A stretch of DNA of 64,000 bases from Demequina sp. NBRC 110057. GTDB taxonomy: Bacteria; Actinomycetota; Actinomycetes; Actinomycetales; Demequinaceae. Where the stretch lies: NCBI RefSeq assembly GCF_002090175.1, contig NZ_BBRN01000003.1, positions 124,001 to 188,000 on the forward strand, written 5' to 3'. Numbering within the stretch: the stretch's first letter is position 1; each line of letters opens with the position of its first letter. Positions 7,914 through 18,833 of this stretch are shown piece by piece. Made by a program: the position numbers and the translations under genes. Below the pieces are notes generated by a model. It made no database searches, was not told where the DNA came from, and was given only the letters and a program-made list of their open reading frames with translations.

Positions 7914-9905
7914 CTACCGCCCGTCGTTCCTTGCCGCCTCGTCGAGCCGGCGCAGCGCGTTCATCACCGTGGCGCGGTCCGTCGTGGGCCACAGCTCCGG
8001 CATCGACCGCGCAAGGAATCCTCCGTACCGCGCGGTCGCCAGGCGCGAGTCGAGCACCGCGACGACGCCGCGGTCGTCCTTGGTGCGGATGAGGCGTCCT
8101 GCTCCCTGCGCCATGAGCAGCGCCGCGTGGGTGGCGGAGACCGCCATGAAGCCGTTGCCACCACGCTGCGCGATCGCCTCCGTGCGCGCCTGAGAGACGG
8201 GCTCGTCGGGTCGCGGGAACGGGATGCGGTCGATCACGACGAGCGAGGCCGTCGGTCCCGGCACGTCGATTCCCTGCCACAGCGAGGTCGACCCGAACAG
8301 GCAGGCGCGCGGGTCCTCGCGGAAGCGCTCGACGAGCGTCGGCAGCTGGTCGTCGAGCTGGTACAGCACCGGCACGTCGAGCCGCTCCCGCATCGCCTCG
8401 GCCGCGGCCTGCCCCGCCCGATGCGACGAGAACAGCCCGAGGGTTCGCCCGCCTGCCGCCTCGATGAGCGCGGCGAGCTCGTCGAGCGCCTCCGGCGAGA
8501 TGCCTCCCTGGCCGGGGCGGTCCAGGTGCTTCGCGACGTACAGGATTCCCTGGCGGCCGTAATCGAAGGGGCTGCCAGCGTCGAGGCACTCGGGATCGTC
8601 GAGCCCCAGGTGGCGCGCCATCGCGTCGAAGTTGCCGCCCAGGGCGAGGGTCGCTGACGTGAAGACCGACGCGCGCTCGCCGATGAGTCGCTCACGGATG
8701 AGCCCGGCGACGTCGAGGGGCGCTGCGACGATCCTCTCGGCGACCTGCGAGTCGTAGTCGCCGTCGGGAGGAGCGAGCCAGATCACGTAACGACCATGCT
8801 CGCCCTGCAGCTCCTCGCACACGTCGTGAATCTCCTGCAGCGCCGCGGAGGCAAGCTTGGCGGTGGCCGATGCTGTATCCCCCGGGGCGCTCGTCTCGCC
8901 CGTGGCCTTGGAAGCCTTCTGCACCGCGCTGAGGCACGCGCGGGCGGCGCCGCGGATGAGCTCGACGGCCGCCGCGAGCTCCTCACCCAGGCCCGAGCGC
9001 AGGCGCGCCGGGCGCTCGTCGCCGAGGGCCGCGTCGAGGGCGCGAGCGGCGCGGTCGAGGTCCTCGGTGGTGACCCCCACGCGCCGCGTGGCGGAGGACG
9101 CACGGTCGACGCGCGACACTGTCAGCTCGTGGGTGGCAGCGCCCGTGATGCGCGACACCAGCTCGTGGGCCTCGTCGACGATCAGCGCGTCGTGCTCGCC
9201 GAGCATGTCGTGGCTCGCGGCCTGCACACCGAGCACGGCGTGGTTGGTGACGACGATCCGCGACTGGGCCGCCTCGTCCCTCACGCGCTGCGAGAAGCAC
9301 TCCTTGAGCATCGGGCACTTGGACTCGAGACACTCGCGGCCGCTCACGCTGACCTGCGCCCACGCGCGGTGCGAGACGCCGGGGACAAGGTCGTCTCTGT
9401 CCCCCGTCTCGGTCTCGTCGGCCCACTGGTGCAGGCGTGCGACCTCCTCGCCGAGGGCGCTCGTGGGCCCCGTGGAGATCGGCAGCATGTCCTCGTCCGG
9501 CTCGCCGTACCCGCCGGCCATCTTGTGCACGCACAGGTAGTTGGAGCGGCCCTTGAACAGCGCCGCGGCGGGGCGCTGGCCCAGTTCGCCCTCGAGGGCG
9601 TCGAGGACCATCGGCAGATCCTTGGAGTAGACCTGCCGCTGGAGCGCGAGCGTCGCGGTCGACACCACGATGCGCTCGCCCGCGCGGGCGGCATGAGCGA
9701 TCGCCGGCACCAGGTAGCCGAGCGACTTTCCGGTGCCCGTGCCGGCCTGGATCAGGGCGTGCTCGCCCTCCCCGAGAGCGCGCTCCACGGCCGCGACCAT
9801 GCGCTGCTGCCCCTCGCGCGGCGAGCCCCCGAGGGCGCCGACGGCGAGGCCGAGCAGCCGCACTGCCTCCGTCTCGTCGGCCGATGCGGCGGCGTCGTCG
9901 CTCAC
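7914..9905 (-). CDS. DinG/XPD-family ATP-dependent DNA helicase
   Basis: 663 aa superfamily-2 helicase. Walker A is AGTGTGKS (lysine at residue 60) and the DEAH box is VDEAHELV. Four cysteines (one in NYLCVH, three in the ECLESKCPMLKEC stretch) fit the Fe-S cluster of the XPD/DinG group, which unwinds 5'-3' and resolves R-loops, G-quadruplexes and damaged forks. It overlaps the end of hflX by 4 bases (ATGA), so the two are probably co-translated. No SOS box was seen directly in front, although lexA is next door. Confidence 0.9.
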   Translation of the reverse strand: MSDDAAASADETEAVRLLGLAVGALGGSPREGQQRMVAAVERALGEGEHALIQAGTGTGKSLGYLVPAIAHAARAGERIVVSTATLALQRQVYSKDLPMVLDALEGELGQRPAAALFKGRSNYLCVHKMAGGYGEPDEDMLPISTGPTSALGEEVARLHQWADETETGDRDDLVPGVSHRAWAQVSVSGRECLESKCPMLKECFSQRVRDEAAQSRIVVTNHAVLGVQAASHDMLGEHDALIVDEAHELVSRITGAATHELTVSRVDRASSATRRVGVTTEDLDRAARALDAALGDERPARLRSGLGEELAAAVELIRGAARACLSAVQKASKATGETSAPGDTASATAKLASAALQEIHDVCEELQGEHGRYVIWLAPPDGDYDSQVAERIVAAPLDVAGLIRERLIGERASVFTSATLALGGNFDAMARHLGLDDPECLDAGSPFDYGRQGILYVAKHLDRPGQGGISPEALDELAALIEAAGGRTLGLFSSHRAGQAAAEAMRERLDVPVLYQLDDQLPTLVERFREDPRACLFGSTSLWQGIDVPGPTASLVVIDRIPFPRPDEPVSQARTEAIAQRGGNGFMAVSATHAALLMAQGAGRLIRTKDDRGVVAVLDSRLATARYGGFLARSMPELWPTTDRATVMNALRRLDEAARNDGR

Positions 9906-11392
9906 GCGGCGTCGGCGGCGGCCTGCAGGCGGGCGGCGAGCGCCTCGTCGACGAGGGCCACCAGGCGGGTGCCGTCGGCCTCGTGCGTCTCGGACAGGAT
10001 CTCGCCGTGGCGGTGAGCCTCGCTCACGAGGTCGCCACGCGTGTACGGCACCGTGACCTCGACGCGGACGGCGGGGCGCGGCAACTCACGTGCGATGAGG
10101 TCCATCAGCGCGTCGATGCCCTCGCCCGTGAGGGCGGACACCTCGATGGTCGGCTCGCGCCTGGCGCGCAGGCGCAGCAGCGTCTCGGGGTCGGCGATGT
10201 CGGCCTTGTTCAGGACGAGCACTTCCTTGACCTGGTCGGCGCCGGGAACGTCGGAGAGAACCTCCCGCACCGCCGAGATCTGGCTCTCGGGATCCGGGTG
10301 TGACGCGTCGACCACGTGAAGCATGAGGTCGGCGTGCGCCACCTCCTCGAGCGTCGAGGCGAACGCGGCGACAAGCTGGTGCGGAAGGTCGCGCACGAAG
10401 CCGACGGTGTCGGAAACGGTGAAGGCGCGGCCGTCGGGCGTGGACGAGCGACGCACCGTGGGGTCGAGGGTCGCGAACAGGGCGTTCTCCACGAGCACGC
10501 CGGCACCCGTGACGCGGTTGAGCAGCGACGACTTGCCCGCGTTCGTGTAGCCGACGATCGCGACGTTGGGCAGCGCCGTGCGGTTGGAGCGGCGCACCTC
10601 GCGCGCGGGGGCCATCGCCTTGATCTGGCGGCGAAGCTGCGCCATGCGGGTGCGGATGCGGCGGCGGTCGAGCTCGATCTTGGTCTCACCAGGACCACGC
10701 GAGCCGATTCCCGCACCGGCGGCCACGCGGCCACCGGCCTGGCGCGACATCGACTCGCCCCAGCCGCGCAGGCGGGGAAGCAGGTACTCGAGCTGGGCGA
10801 GCTCGACCTGCGCCTTGCCCTCGCGGGACTTGGCGTGCTGGGCAAAGATGTCGAGGATCAGGGCGGTGCGGTCGATGACCTTGACCTTGACCACGTCCTC
10901 GAGCGCGCGGCGCTGGGAGGGCGCGAGGTCGTCGTTGACGACCACCGTGTCGGCCCCCACGGCCTTGACGATGTCGGCGAGCTCGCGCGCCTTGCCTTGA
11001 CCCAGATAGGTGGCGGGGTCGGGGTGAGGGCGGCGCTGCAGCAGCCCGTCGAGGACCTCGGAGCCGGCGGTCTCCGCGAGGGCTGCCAGCTCCCGCAGGC
11101 TGATCTCCGCGTCCTCGTAGGTGCCGCGGGAGAACTGCCCGGCGAGCACCACCTTTTCGAGGCGCAGCTGCCGGTACTCGACCTCGGTGATGTCCTCGAG
11201 TTCGGTGGAAAGGTTGTCGACGCGGCGAAGCGCGGCACGTTCCTCGCGGTCGAACTGGTCGCCGTCGTAGTCGGTGCGGGCCGTGCCCCCCTCGGCCACC
11301 GCGGTGCCGGCGCGCGACAGCACGCGCTCGATGGCCGCATCGGCGCGGGAGGGGGTGGTGTCGTCGAGGATGTCGTCGTGGTCGTCACTCAT
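9902..11392 (-). CDS. hflX: Ribosome-associated GTPase HflX
   Basis: 496 aa. The N-terminal HflX domain (with a TYLGQGKARELA motif near residues 128-139) and Gly-rich linker (GAGIGSRGPGETK, about 226-238) precede the GTPase domain, with P-loop GYTNAGKSS at 281-289, then DTVG and NKAD. HflX splits stalled or hibernating 70S ribosomes after stress and, in mycobacteria, affects macrolide tolerance. The N-terminal extension of about 75 residues is acidic and variable, usual for actinobacterial members. It is divergent from the methyltransferase gene and overlaps dinG. Confidence 0.95.
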   Translation of the reverse strand: MSDDHDDILDDTTPSRADAAIERVLSRAGTAVAEGGTARTDYDGDQFDREERAALRRVDNLSTELEDITEVEYRQLRLEKVVLAGQFSRGTYEDAEISLRELAALAETAGSEVLDGLLQRRPHPDPATYLGQGKARELADIVKAVGADTVVVNDDLAPSQRRALEDVVKVKVIDRTALILDIFAQHAKSREGKAQVELAQLEYLLPRLRGWGESMSRQAGGRVAAGAGIGSRGPGETKIELDRRRIRTRMAQLRRQIKAMAPAREVRRSNRTALPNVAIVGYTNAGKSSLLNRVTGAGVLVENALFATLDPTVRRSSTPDGRAFTVSDTVGFVRDLPHQLVAAFASTLEEVAHADLMLHVVDASHPDPESQISAVREVLSDVPGADQVKEVLVLNKADIADPETLLRLRARREPTIEVSALTGEGIDALMDLIARELPRPAVRVEVTVPYTRGDLVSEAHRHGEILSETHEADGTRLVALVDEALAARLQAAADAA

Positions 11393-11458
11393 GCTTGGAC
11401 CATTGTCTCACCCGCCGCGCACGCGGGCCAGCACGCCGTCGCGTACCCTCGCAGGGAC

Positions 11459-12064
11459 ATGAACGATCACTACTTCACGGCCGAGCCCGCCTCCGCCGAC
11501 GAGCGCCGGCTCATCCGCGTGGGCCTCGCGGGGCGCGAGGTGGACCTCGAGACCGCGCCGGGCGTCTTCTCCCCCGGCCACCTGGACCTCGGCACCCAGG
11601 TGCTGCTGCGCCACCTCCCGCCTCCGCCCGACGGGCGCCTGCTCGACCTCGGTTGCGGCTGGGGTCCTCTCGCCCTGACCGCCGCGCTCCTCAAGCCCGA
11701 GGTGCGCGTGACCGCCGTCGACGTCAACCGACGCGCGCTCGACCTCCTGGAGCGCAACGCCGCGAGGCTGGGAGCATCGGCTTCGATCGAGGCCAGCGAG
11801 CCCGACGCCGTGCCCGCGAAGCGCCGCTTCGACGCGATCTGGTCCAACCCCCCGATCCGCATCGGCAAGCCGCAGCTGCACGCACTGCTGACCGCCTGGC
11901 TGCCGCGCCTCACGCCGGGGGGCGAGGCTCACCTCGTGGTGCAGAAGAACCTCGGCGCGGACTCGCTCGCGTCGTGGATCGCCAAGCAAGGCTGGGGAGA
12001 CATCGAGAAGGTGGGCTCCGCCAAGGGCTTCCGTGTCCTCAAGGTGACGCGCGCCGCCGACTGA
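11459..12064 (+). CDS. Class I SAM methyltransferase, RsmC-like
   Basis: 201 aa. The SAM-binding motif LLDLGCGWGPLALT and the catalytic N-P-P motif (SNPPIRIGK) match the small-methyltransferase family that includes the C-terminal half of RsmC (16S rRNA guanine-N2 methylation). It lacks RsmC's N-terminal half, as actinobacterial homologues do. The ATG at 11459 begins MNDHYFTAEP, the usual family start; the long open frame upstream lies antisense to hflX and is not coding. The target could be rRNA or another nucleic acid. Confidence 0.82.
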   Translation: MNDHYFTAEPASADERRLIRVGLAGREVDLETAPGVFSPGHLDLGTQVLLRHLPPPPDGRLLDLGCGWGPLALTAALLKPEVRVTAVDVNRRALDLLERNAARLGASASIEASEPDAVPAKRRFDAIWSNPPIRIGKPQLHALLTAWLPRLTPGGEAHLVVQKNLGADSLASWIAKQGWGDIEKVGSAKGFRVLKVTRAAD

Positions 12065-12090
12065 GCCGGCGCATCGGCCGCGGTCGATTC

Positions 12091-12158
12091 CCCCTCTTTT
12101 ATCCCCTAAGGCGCGTCAAATGGATCCATTTGGCGCGCCTAGGAGGGTAAAAGAGGGG
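12091..12158. repeat. 68-bp near-perfect palindrome between convergent genes
   Basis: The two 34-base arms meet at 12124/12125 with no loop. Position-by-position pairing gives 28 Watson-Crick pairs of 34, plus 3 G-T wobbles; the unmatched positions cluster at 12105-12108. The central 16 bases (CAAATGGATCCATTTG) are a perfect palindrome. The outer arms are a TTTTA/TAAAA stretch bounded by CCCC and GGGG, distinctly AT-rich for this genome. It fills the gap between the methyltransferase and dapF and could be a bidirectional terminator, a cruciform or a miniature repeat element. Confidence 0.9.
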
Positions 12159-12180
12159 AAACGCTCCACTCCGGGCGTTG

Positions 12181-13044
12181 CTACGGGAGCGTGACCTCGC
12201 CCGTGGCTACCAGCACGGCCGGGCCCTCCAGCACCGTGTGGTCGGGCGTGATGCGGACCGTGACGACACCGCCGGGGACCTCGACGTCCCACACGTCGGG
12301 CGCGCCGGGGCCCGCCCAGGAGCGCACCGCAAGGGCGACGGCACACGCGCCCGTGCCACACGACCGGGTCTCCCCCGAGCCGCGCTCGTGAACCCGCATG
12401 CGCGCGCGCCCGCGACGCTCACCCGAGACGACCGCCTCGCCCAGCGCCACCACAAACTCGACGTTGGAACCCGCCGGAGGCGTGGGGCTCACCGCGGGCG
12501 CGACAGTGAGGTCCAGCGCCTCGAGCTCCTCGACCGACGCCAACGCGACCACGTGGTGCGGGTTGCCGACGTCGACCGACAGCGCAGGCCGCGGCGGCGT
12601 AAGTCCACGCGCCTCGACATTCGAGTCGAAGCCCCCCTCGCCAAGCGTGTAAGCGCCCATCCCGATCGCGAAGCGGCCGTCTCCCAGGCCCGTGAGGGTG
12701 CGCGCCCCGCCGCGCGTAGCGAACTCGACGCCGCCCGTGAGGTCTGCGCCCGCCTGCGCCTCCAGGAAGGCGCCGAACACGCGCGCGCCGTTCCCGCACA
12801 TCTCCGACGTAGTCCCATCGGAGTTCCAGTAGTCCATGAACCACGCGGCCGGCTCGAAGCCGGAGCCCGCCGGGAGCGCCCCGGCGCGCACCGCGCGGAT
12901 GACGCCATCGCCACCCAACCCCGCGCGGCGGTCGGCAAGGAAGCGCACCAGCTCGGGAGTGAGGTCGATCTCGCCGCGCTCGTCGAACAGCAGCACAAAG
13001 TCGTTCTCGGTGCCGTGTCCCTTGGTGAAGCGCAGCGTCGTCAT
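12181..13044 (-). CDS. dapF: Diaminopimelate epimerase
   Basis: Converts LL- to meso-diaminopimelate in the lysine and peptidoglycan pathway. 287 aa, cytoplasmic, cofactor-independent. The two catalytic cysteines are visible as Cys83 (MCGNGARVF) and Cys229 (SCGTGACA). It lies just downstream of miaA (9-base gap), as in mycobacteria, and probably belongs to the same transcript. Two more lysine/DAP genes, dapA and dapB, are elsewhere in the window. Confidence 0.96.
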   Translation of the reverse strand: MTTLRFTKGHGTENDFVLLFDERGEIDLTPELVRFLADRRAGLGGDGVIRAVRAGALPAGSGFEPAAWFMDYWNSDGTTSEMCGNGARVFGAFLEAQAGADLTGGVEFATRGGARTLTGLGDGRFAIGMGAYTLGEGGFDSNVEARGLTPPRPALSVDVGNPHHVVALASVEELEALDLTVAPAVSPTPPAGSNVEFVVALGEAVVSGERRGRARMRVHERGSGETRSCGTGACAVALAVRSWAGPGAPDVWDVEVPGGVVTVRITPDHTVLEGPAVLVATGEVTLP

Positions 13045-13053
13045 GCGCCCAGG

Positions 13054-14019
13054 CTACCGGGGCCGCCCCGTCGCGACAGCGACGGCATCGGCCGCGGCGC
13101 GCGCGATGTCCCCCGCGTCGACGGGCGCCGCGATCCACGCGACGCGCGGGTCGGGCTTGAACCACTGGCGCTGCTTGCGGGCGAGGCGCCGCGTGTGTTG
13201 CGCGATCAGCGCGCGGGTCTGCGCGGCATCGAGCTCGCCGTCGAGGTGTCGCAGGGTCTCCGCGTAGCCGACGGCGCGACGGGCGGTGGTGCCCTCGCGC
13301 AGGCCGCGCGAGGCGAGGGCTGTCACCTCGTCGACAAGACCCTGCTCCCACATCTCATCGACGCGCGCGTCGATGCGCGGGTCCAGGATCGCGTGATCCA
13401 GCTCGAGCCCGATTTGCACGGCGGGGACCTCGTACTCGTGGCGTGGCAGGCCGGACGAGAACGGTTTGCCCGTGATCTCGATGACCTCGAGCGCGCGCAC
13501 CAGGCGCTTGGTGTTCGCGGGGCCGATGCTCGCGGCGGCCTCCGGGTCCACGACTGCGAGCTCGCGGTGAAGGACGCCCGGCCCCTCCACGTCTCCCCTC
13601 GCCTCGAGCGCGGCACGCACGGCCGGGTCGGTCGGCGGGAACTCGAAGCGGTCCAGGAGCGCACGGTGGTACAGGCCGGAGCCTCCCACCACGATGGCGT
13701 GCAGGCCCCGCGCGGTGATGGCGGCGATATCCGCACGCGCCTCGCGCTGGAAGCGGGCGACGGAGGCGTCCTCGTGGACGTCGAGAGTGTCGAGTTGGTG
13801 ATGAGGGATGCCGCGCCTGTCGGCGACGCAGAGCTTGGCAGTGCCGATATCCATACCGCGGTAAAACTGCATCGAGTCAGCGTTGACGATCTCCCCGCCC
13901 AACTCCTCGGCCAGGGCGAGGGAGATGGCGGACTTGCCCGTGGCGGTCGAGCCGACCACCGCGATGACGCCGGGCGCACCGTCGGCGGCGGCCGATGCGT
14001 CGCGGCCTGGGGTACTCAC
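13054..14019 (-). CDS. miaA: tRNA dimethylallyltransferase
   Basis: 321 aa with a GTG start at 14019 (MSTPGRD...), 5 bases after the miaB stop. The P-loop GSTATGKS is at residues 23-30. It attaches a dimethylallyl group to A37 of tRNAs reading UNN codons, the substrate that MiaB then methylthiolates, so miaB-miaA adjacency makes sense. Upstream in-frame codons would lie inside miaB's reading frame and were not used. Confidence 0.95.
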   Translation of the reverse strand: MSTPGRDASAAADGAPGVIAVVGSTATGKSAISLALAEELGGEIVNADSMQFYRGMDIGTAKLCVADRRGIPHHQLDTLDVHEDASVARFQREARADIAAITARGLHAIVVGGSGLYHRALLDRFEFPPTDPAVRAALEARGDVEGPGVLHRELAVVDPEAAASIGPANTKRLVRALEVIEITGKPFSSGLPRHEYEVPAVQIGLELDHAILDPRIDARVDEMWEQGLVDEVTALASRGLREGTTARRAVGYAETLRHLDGELDAAQTRALIAQHTRRLARKQRQWFKPDPRVAWIAAPVDAGDIARAAADAVAVATGRPR

Positions 14020-14024
14020 CCGCG

Positions 14025-15566
14025 TCAGGCGTCCGCGCGGCGCAGGCCGGGCATGCCCAGGCCGACCGGGCCGCCGGGCGTGCCGCCACCGGTGCCGCAC
14101 GCGTCGCCGCAGCCGCCGTGACCGTGGTCGTGCTCGCCTGCCTGGACGGCGTCCCACGCGTCGCCGGCACGGGTGCGGCGCACCGCATAGGTGCCGCCGG
14201 CGATGCCGGAGTCGGCGATCAGGTGGTGGGGGGCTCCGTGGGTGACGTCCACGGTGACGAGGTCGCCCGGGCGGGGACGCTCGGCCCCATCGGGCACGGT
14301 GAAGTGCACCAGGCGGTTGTCCGGCGCGCGCCCCGACAGTCGCGCGGTGGCGGCATCCTTGCGCCCGCCGGCGTCCTTGCCCGAGCTGTCGAGGACCAGG
14401 AGCTCGACGGTGCGTCCCACGATCGCCTGGTTCTCGGCGAGCGAGACTCGCTCCTGGAGGGCGTGGAGGCGCTCGAAGCGCTCCTGCACCACCGCCTTGG
14501 GCAGGGGCTCGAGCTCGTAGGCCGGCGTGCCGGGGCGGGGCGAGTACTGGAAGGTGAAGGCCGAGGAGAAGCGCGAGGCCTCGACCACGCGCATCGTCTC
14601 GAGGAAGTCCTCCTCGGTCTCGCCGGGGAAGCCCACGATGATGTCGGTCGTGATCGCTGCATCGGGCATGCGCTCGCGCACCCGGTCGAGGATGCCGAGG
14701 AACTTCGCCGAGCGGTACGAGCGGCGCATGGCGCGCAGGATGGCGTCGGAGCCGGACTGCAGCGGCATGTGCAGGCTCGGCATGACGTTGGGGGTCTCGG
14801 CCATCGCGTCGATGACGTCGTCGGTGAAGGCCGCGGGGTGGGGCGAGGTGAAGCGCACGCGCTCAAGCCCCTCGATCTGTCCGCACGCGCGCAGCAGCTT
14901 CGCGAACGCGCCGCGGTCGCCAAACTCCACGCCGTACGAGTTGACGTTCTGACCCAGCAGCGTGATCTCGACGACGCCCTGGGACACGAGCGCCTGGATC
15001 TCGGCGAGGATCTCCCCCGGTCGGCGGTCGCGCTCCTTGCCGCGCAGGGACGGCACGATGCAGAAGGTGCACGTGTTGTTGCAGCCCACCGAGATGGAGA
15101 CCCAGCCCGAGGCGATCGCGTCGCGGCGGCTGGGAAGGGTCGACGGGAAGACCTGGAGCGACTCCTCGATCTCGACCTGCGCCGCGGCGTTGTGCCTGGC
15201 GCGCTCGAGCAGGACAGGCAGCACGTCAAGGTTGTGCGTGCCGAACACGACGTCCACCCAGGGCGCCTTCTCGACGATCTCGCCGCGGTCCTTCTGCGCG
15301 AGGCAGCCGCCCACCGCGATCTGCATGCCGGGGCGCTTCGCCTTCACGGAGGCAAGCTGTCCGAGGTTCCCGTACAGGCGGGTCGCGGCGTTCTCGCGCA
15401 CCGCGCACGTGTTGATGACGACCACGTCGGCGACGTCGGCCCCGACGGGGGCGGACGTGTAGCCGGCTCCCTCGAGGAGGCCGGCCATGTGCTCGGAGTC
15501 GTGAGCGTTCATCTGGCAGCCGAGCGTGCGGACGAGGTACGTCGGTGCGGTGGTGGTGTCTGTCAT
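14025..15566 (-). CDS. miaB: tRNA-2-methylthio-N6-dimethylallyladenosine synthase
   Basis: 513 aa radical-SAM methylthiotransferase. The N-terminal UPF0004 domain has its three cluster cysteines (first at LGCQMN, residue 17), followed by the radical SAM motif C-N-N-T-C-T-F-C and a C-terminal TRAM domain. After the TRAM domain the protein continues about 60 residues into a Gly/His/Cys-rich tail ([18 protein letters not shown]) before ending [13 protein letters not shown]. The tail could bind metal but has no known role. It runs directly after RNase Y (2-base gap) and before miaA. Confidence 0.95.
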   Translation of the reverse strand: MTDTTTAPTYLVRTLGCQMNAHDSEHMAGLLEGAGYTSAPVGADVADVVVINTCAVRENAATRLYGNLGQLASVKAKRPGMQIAVGGCLAQKDRGEIVEKAPWVDVVFGTHNLDVLPVLLERARHNAAAQVEIEESLQVFPSTLPSRRDAIASGWVSISVGCNNTCTFCIVPSLRGKERDRRPGEILAEIQALVSQGVVEITLLGQNVNSYGVEFGDRGAFAKLLRACGQIEGLERVRFTSPHPAAFTDDVIDAMAETPNVMPSLHMPLQSGSDAILRAMRRSYRSAKFLGILDRVRERMPDAAITTDIIVGFPGETEEDFLETMRVVEASRFSSAFTFQYSPRPGTPAYELEPLPKAVVQERFERLHALQERVSLAENQAIVGRTVELLVLDSSGKDAGGRKDAATARLSGRAPDNRLVHFTVPDGAERPRPGDLVTVDVTHGAPHHLIADSGIAGGTYAVRRTRAGDAWDAVQAGEHDHGHGGCGDACGTGGGTPGGPVGLGMPGLRRADA

Positions 15567-15568
15567 GC

Positions 15569-17044
15569 CTACCCTGCGACGGCGTCCGCGCGAAGCTCGC
15601 GGACCACGGTCACTCTGATCTCTCCAGCGAAGCTGAAGTCCTTGCTGATGTGCTCGGCAATTGTACGCGCCAGCTCGCCCACCCCGGCGTCGTCGACCTC
15701 GTCCGGCTCGACCACGACGCGCACCTCGCGCCCCGCCGCCATGGCGATCACCTTGGACACTCCGTGATGGTCGGCGACAAGGTGCTCGAGGTTCTCCATG
15801 CGCTCGATGTAGGCGTCGGCGTCGTCCCGCCTCGCCCCCGGGCGCGCGGCCGAGACCGCGTCGGCGACCTGCACGATGAGGGCCTCAAGGGTCTCGGGGG
15901 CGACCTCGTCGTGGTGGGCGGCGATCGCGTTGACGACCTCGGGCGCCTCGCCCTGCTCTCGCGCGTAGTCGGCGCCGAGCGTGGCGTGCGTGCCGGCACG
16001 CTCGTGCGTGAAGGCCTTGCCGATGTCGTGAAGGAACGTCGCTCGACGGGCCACCTCGACGTCAGCGCCGAGCTCGCGGGCGATGTCGGCGGCGATCTGA
16101 CCCGCCTCGACAAGGTGCGACAGGACGTTCTGGCCGTACGAACTGCGCAGCCTGAGACGGCCGAGCGTCACGACCATGTCCTCGGGGACGCCGCGCACCC
16201 CGACGGCCTCGACGGCGTCGAGACCGGCCTCGAGGTGGCGCGCCTCGGTGGCGGCGACCGCCTGGTGGTAGGCGGACTCGATGCGGTGAGGGTGGATCCT
16301 GCCGTCCTCGATGAGGTCACGCAGCATGACCTCGGCGACCTCGCGGCGCTCCACGTCGAAGGACGACAGCTGCACGGCGTTCACGCCCTCCTCGACGAGC
16401 ACGTTGACGCCCGTGATGGACTCGAAGGCGCGGATGTTGCGGCCCTCGCGGCCGATGATCCTGCCCTTCATGTCATCGCTGGGAAGGTCGATCCACGTCG
16501 CGGCGAACTCGGAGGAGGTGCGCGCCGCCTGGCGCTGCATCGCGCCGATGAGAATCTCGCGCGAGCGACGCTCCGACGAGCTCTTGGCCTGGCGCTCGAT
16601 CCGCCTGACCTCGGCGCGCGCCTCGTCCTTGGCCTCGATCAAGAGTTCGGTCCGGAGGCGAGTCTTCGCCTCGTCGGGGCTCAGCCCGGCCGCCTCCGCG
16701 ACGGCACGCCGCGTCTCGGCGGCCACCTCGTCGCGCGCGGACGCCATGCGACGCTCGTCCCGCGCGAGCACTGCCGACCGCTCCTCGAGCGCGCGGGAGT
16801 AGGTCTGTGCGGCGCGCTGGTCGGCGGCGAGGTCCTTCTCGCGCTGCGCGACCCGCTCCTCGCGCCGCTGGGCCTCGGAGACCATGTCCCGCGCCTCCTC
16901 GCGCATGCCGCGCGTCTCCTCGGACACTGACTTGCGGATGGCCTCGGCCTCGCGGCGCGCGTAAAACACCAGCAGCAGGGACGCCAACAGGAGGACCAAG
17001 GTGGCGACGGTGGCAATCAGCTGCGGCACGCGTGCCACCCCCAT
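15569..17044 (-). CDS. rny: Ribonuclease Y
   Basis: 491 aa membrane-anchored endoribonuclease. One N-terminal membrane segment (about residues 9-27) is followed by a long coiled coil (about 30-190), a KH RNA-binding domain ([16 protein letters not shown]), and an HD phosphodiesterase domain (FLHDIGKA, later AIAAHHDEV). RNase Y starts mRNA decay in Firmicutes. It is absent from many actinobacteria, which rely on RNase E/J, so its presence beside an RNase J gene in the same window is notable. It lies between recX and miaB. Confidence 0.93.
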   Translation of the reverse strand: MGVARVPQLIATVATLVLLLASLLLVFYARREAEAIRKSVSEETRGMREEARDMVSEAQRREERVAQREKDLAADQRAAQTYSRALEERSAVLARDERRMASARDEVAAETRRAVAEAAGLSPDEAKTRLRTELLIEAKDEARAEVRRIERQAKSSSERRSREILIGAMQRQAARTSSEFAATWIDLPSDDMKGRIIGREGRNIRAFESITGVNVLVEEGVNAVQLSSFDVERREVAEVMLRDLIEDGRIHPHRIESAYHQAVAATEARHLEAGLDAVEAVGVRGVPEDMVVTLGRLRLRSSYGQNVLSHLVEAGQIAADIARELGADVEVARRATFLHDIGKAFTHERAGTHATLGADYAREQGEAPEVVNAIAAHHDEVAPETLEALIVQVADAVSAARPGARRDDADAYIERMENLEHLVADHHGVSKVIAMAAGREVRVVVEPDEVDDAGVGELARTIAEHISKDFSFAGEIRVTVVRELRADAVAG

Positions 17045-17064
17045 TCAGGTTCGGTCAGAACACC

Positions 17065-17588
17065 CTACGCGCCCTGTTCATCGGCGCGTTGCAATTCTTT
17101 CACGAGCGAGAACGCGAGCGATGGCGCATAGCCGCGCCGTCCGAGCATCCCGACGACCCGGCGCACGCGTGCGTCCTCGTCGACCGACGACAACTGGTCC
17201 CAGCGGCGCCGTGCGAGCGCGGCTGCGGCGTCGCGCTCGTCCTCGTCGGAGATCTGCTCGAGGGCCTCCGTCACGTCCCCCGCGTCGAAGCCCTTGCGCG
17301 CCAGCTCCTGCTGGATGGCGCGGCGTGAGCGTCCGCGCTCGGCGTGACGCGTCCGCGCGATGGTCGACGCGAGCGCCGCATCGTCGAGGAGGCCGACCTC
17401 CTCGTAGCGCGCGACCACCTCGTCCGCGACGTCCTCGGGGACGTCGCGTGACACGAGGCCGTCGCGCAGCTGCGCACGCGAGCGCGGCGAATGCGTCAGG
17501 AGACGCAGCGCGATCTCCCGGGCACGCTCGCCCGGGTCGGTCGCGCCGCGCCCCTGATTCTCGGGTGAGCGGCGCTCGCCTCGCGGCA

Positions 17589-17589
<1 letters not shown>
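17065..17589 (-). CDS. recX: Regulatory protein RecX
   Basis: 174 aa, made of the usual helical three-helix repeats (ALRLLTHSPRSRAQL, LDDAALA, RRAIQQELARKG). RecX binds RecA filaments and limits recombinase and co-protease activity. Its ATG overlaps the recA stop by one base (TGATG), implying translational coupling at lower yield than RecA. The first 20 residues are a charged extension. Confidence 0.92.
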
Positions 17590-18644
<1,055 letters not shown>

Positions 18645-18781
18645 GTCGTGTCCTTGTCCTTCGTGGCATCGCTGCCGTGTCGTGCGGTACGTGTCCGACG
18701 CTACGACGCGCCTGTGACATCGGACGGGCGTCGCGCCCCACCGGGGTGCATGACGCCCGCCGTCGCGGGATCCTGTGCACC

Positions 18782-18810
18782 ACAGTAATCGAACATCTGT
18801 TCGATCGCAG
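18782..18810 (-). promoter_or_regulatory. Predicted recA promoter containing an SOS box
   Basis: Minus-strand -10 TACTGT (18782-18787) and weak -35 CTGCGA (18805-18810), 17 bases apart. The whole spacer is occupied by the LexA box, so LexA would exclude RNA polymerase. The leader to the recA ATG is about 130 bases. Confidence 0.45.
18789..18804. promoter_or_regulatory. LexA box (SOS operator) of recA
   Basis: TCGAACATCTGTTCGA, a perfect 16-base palindrome with the same core as LexA box 1 upstream of the LysM gene. Confidence 0.9.
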
Positions 18811-18833
18811 CGAGCGCGCCGCGGCGTGTCGCG

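Noticed and set aside
10316..11458. Upstream extension of the methyltransferase
   Set aside because: The extension is antisense to hflX and has no domain; ATG 11459 gives the normal family N-terminus.
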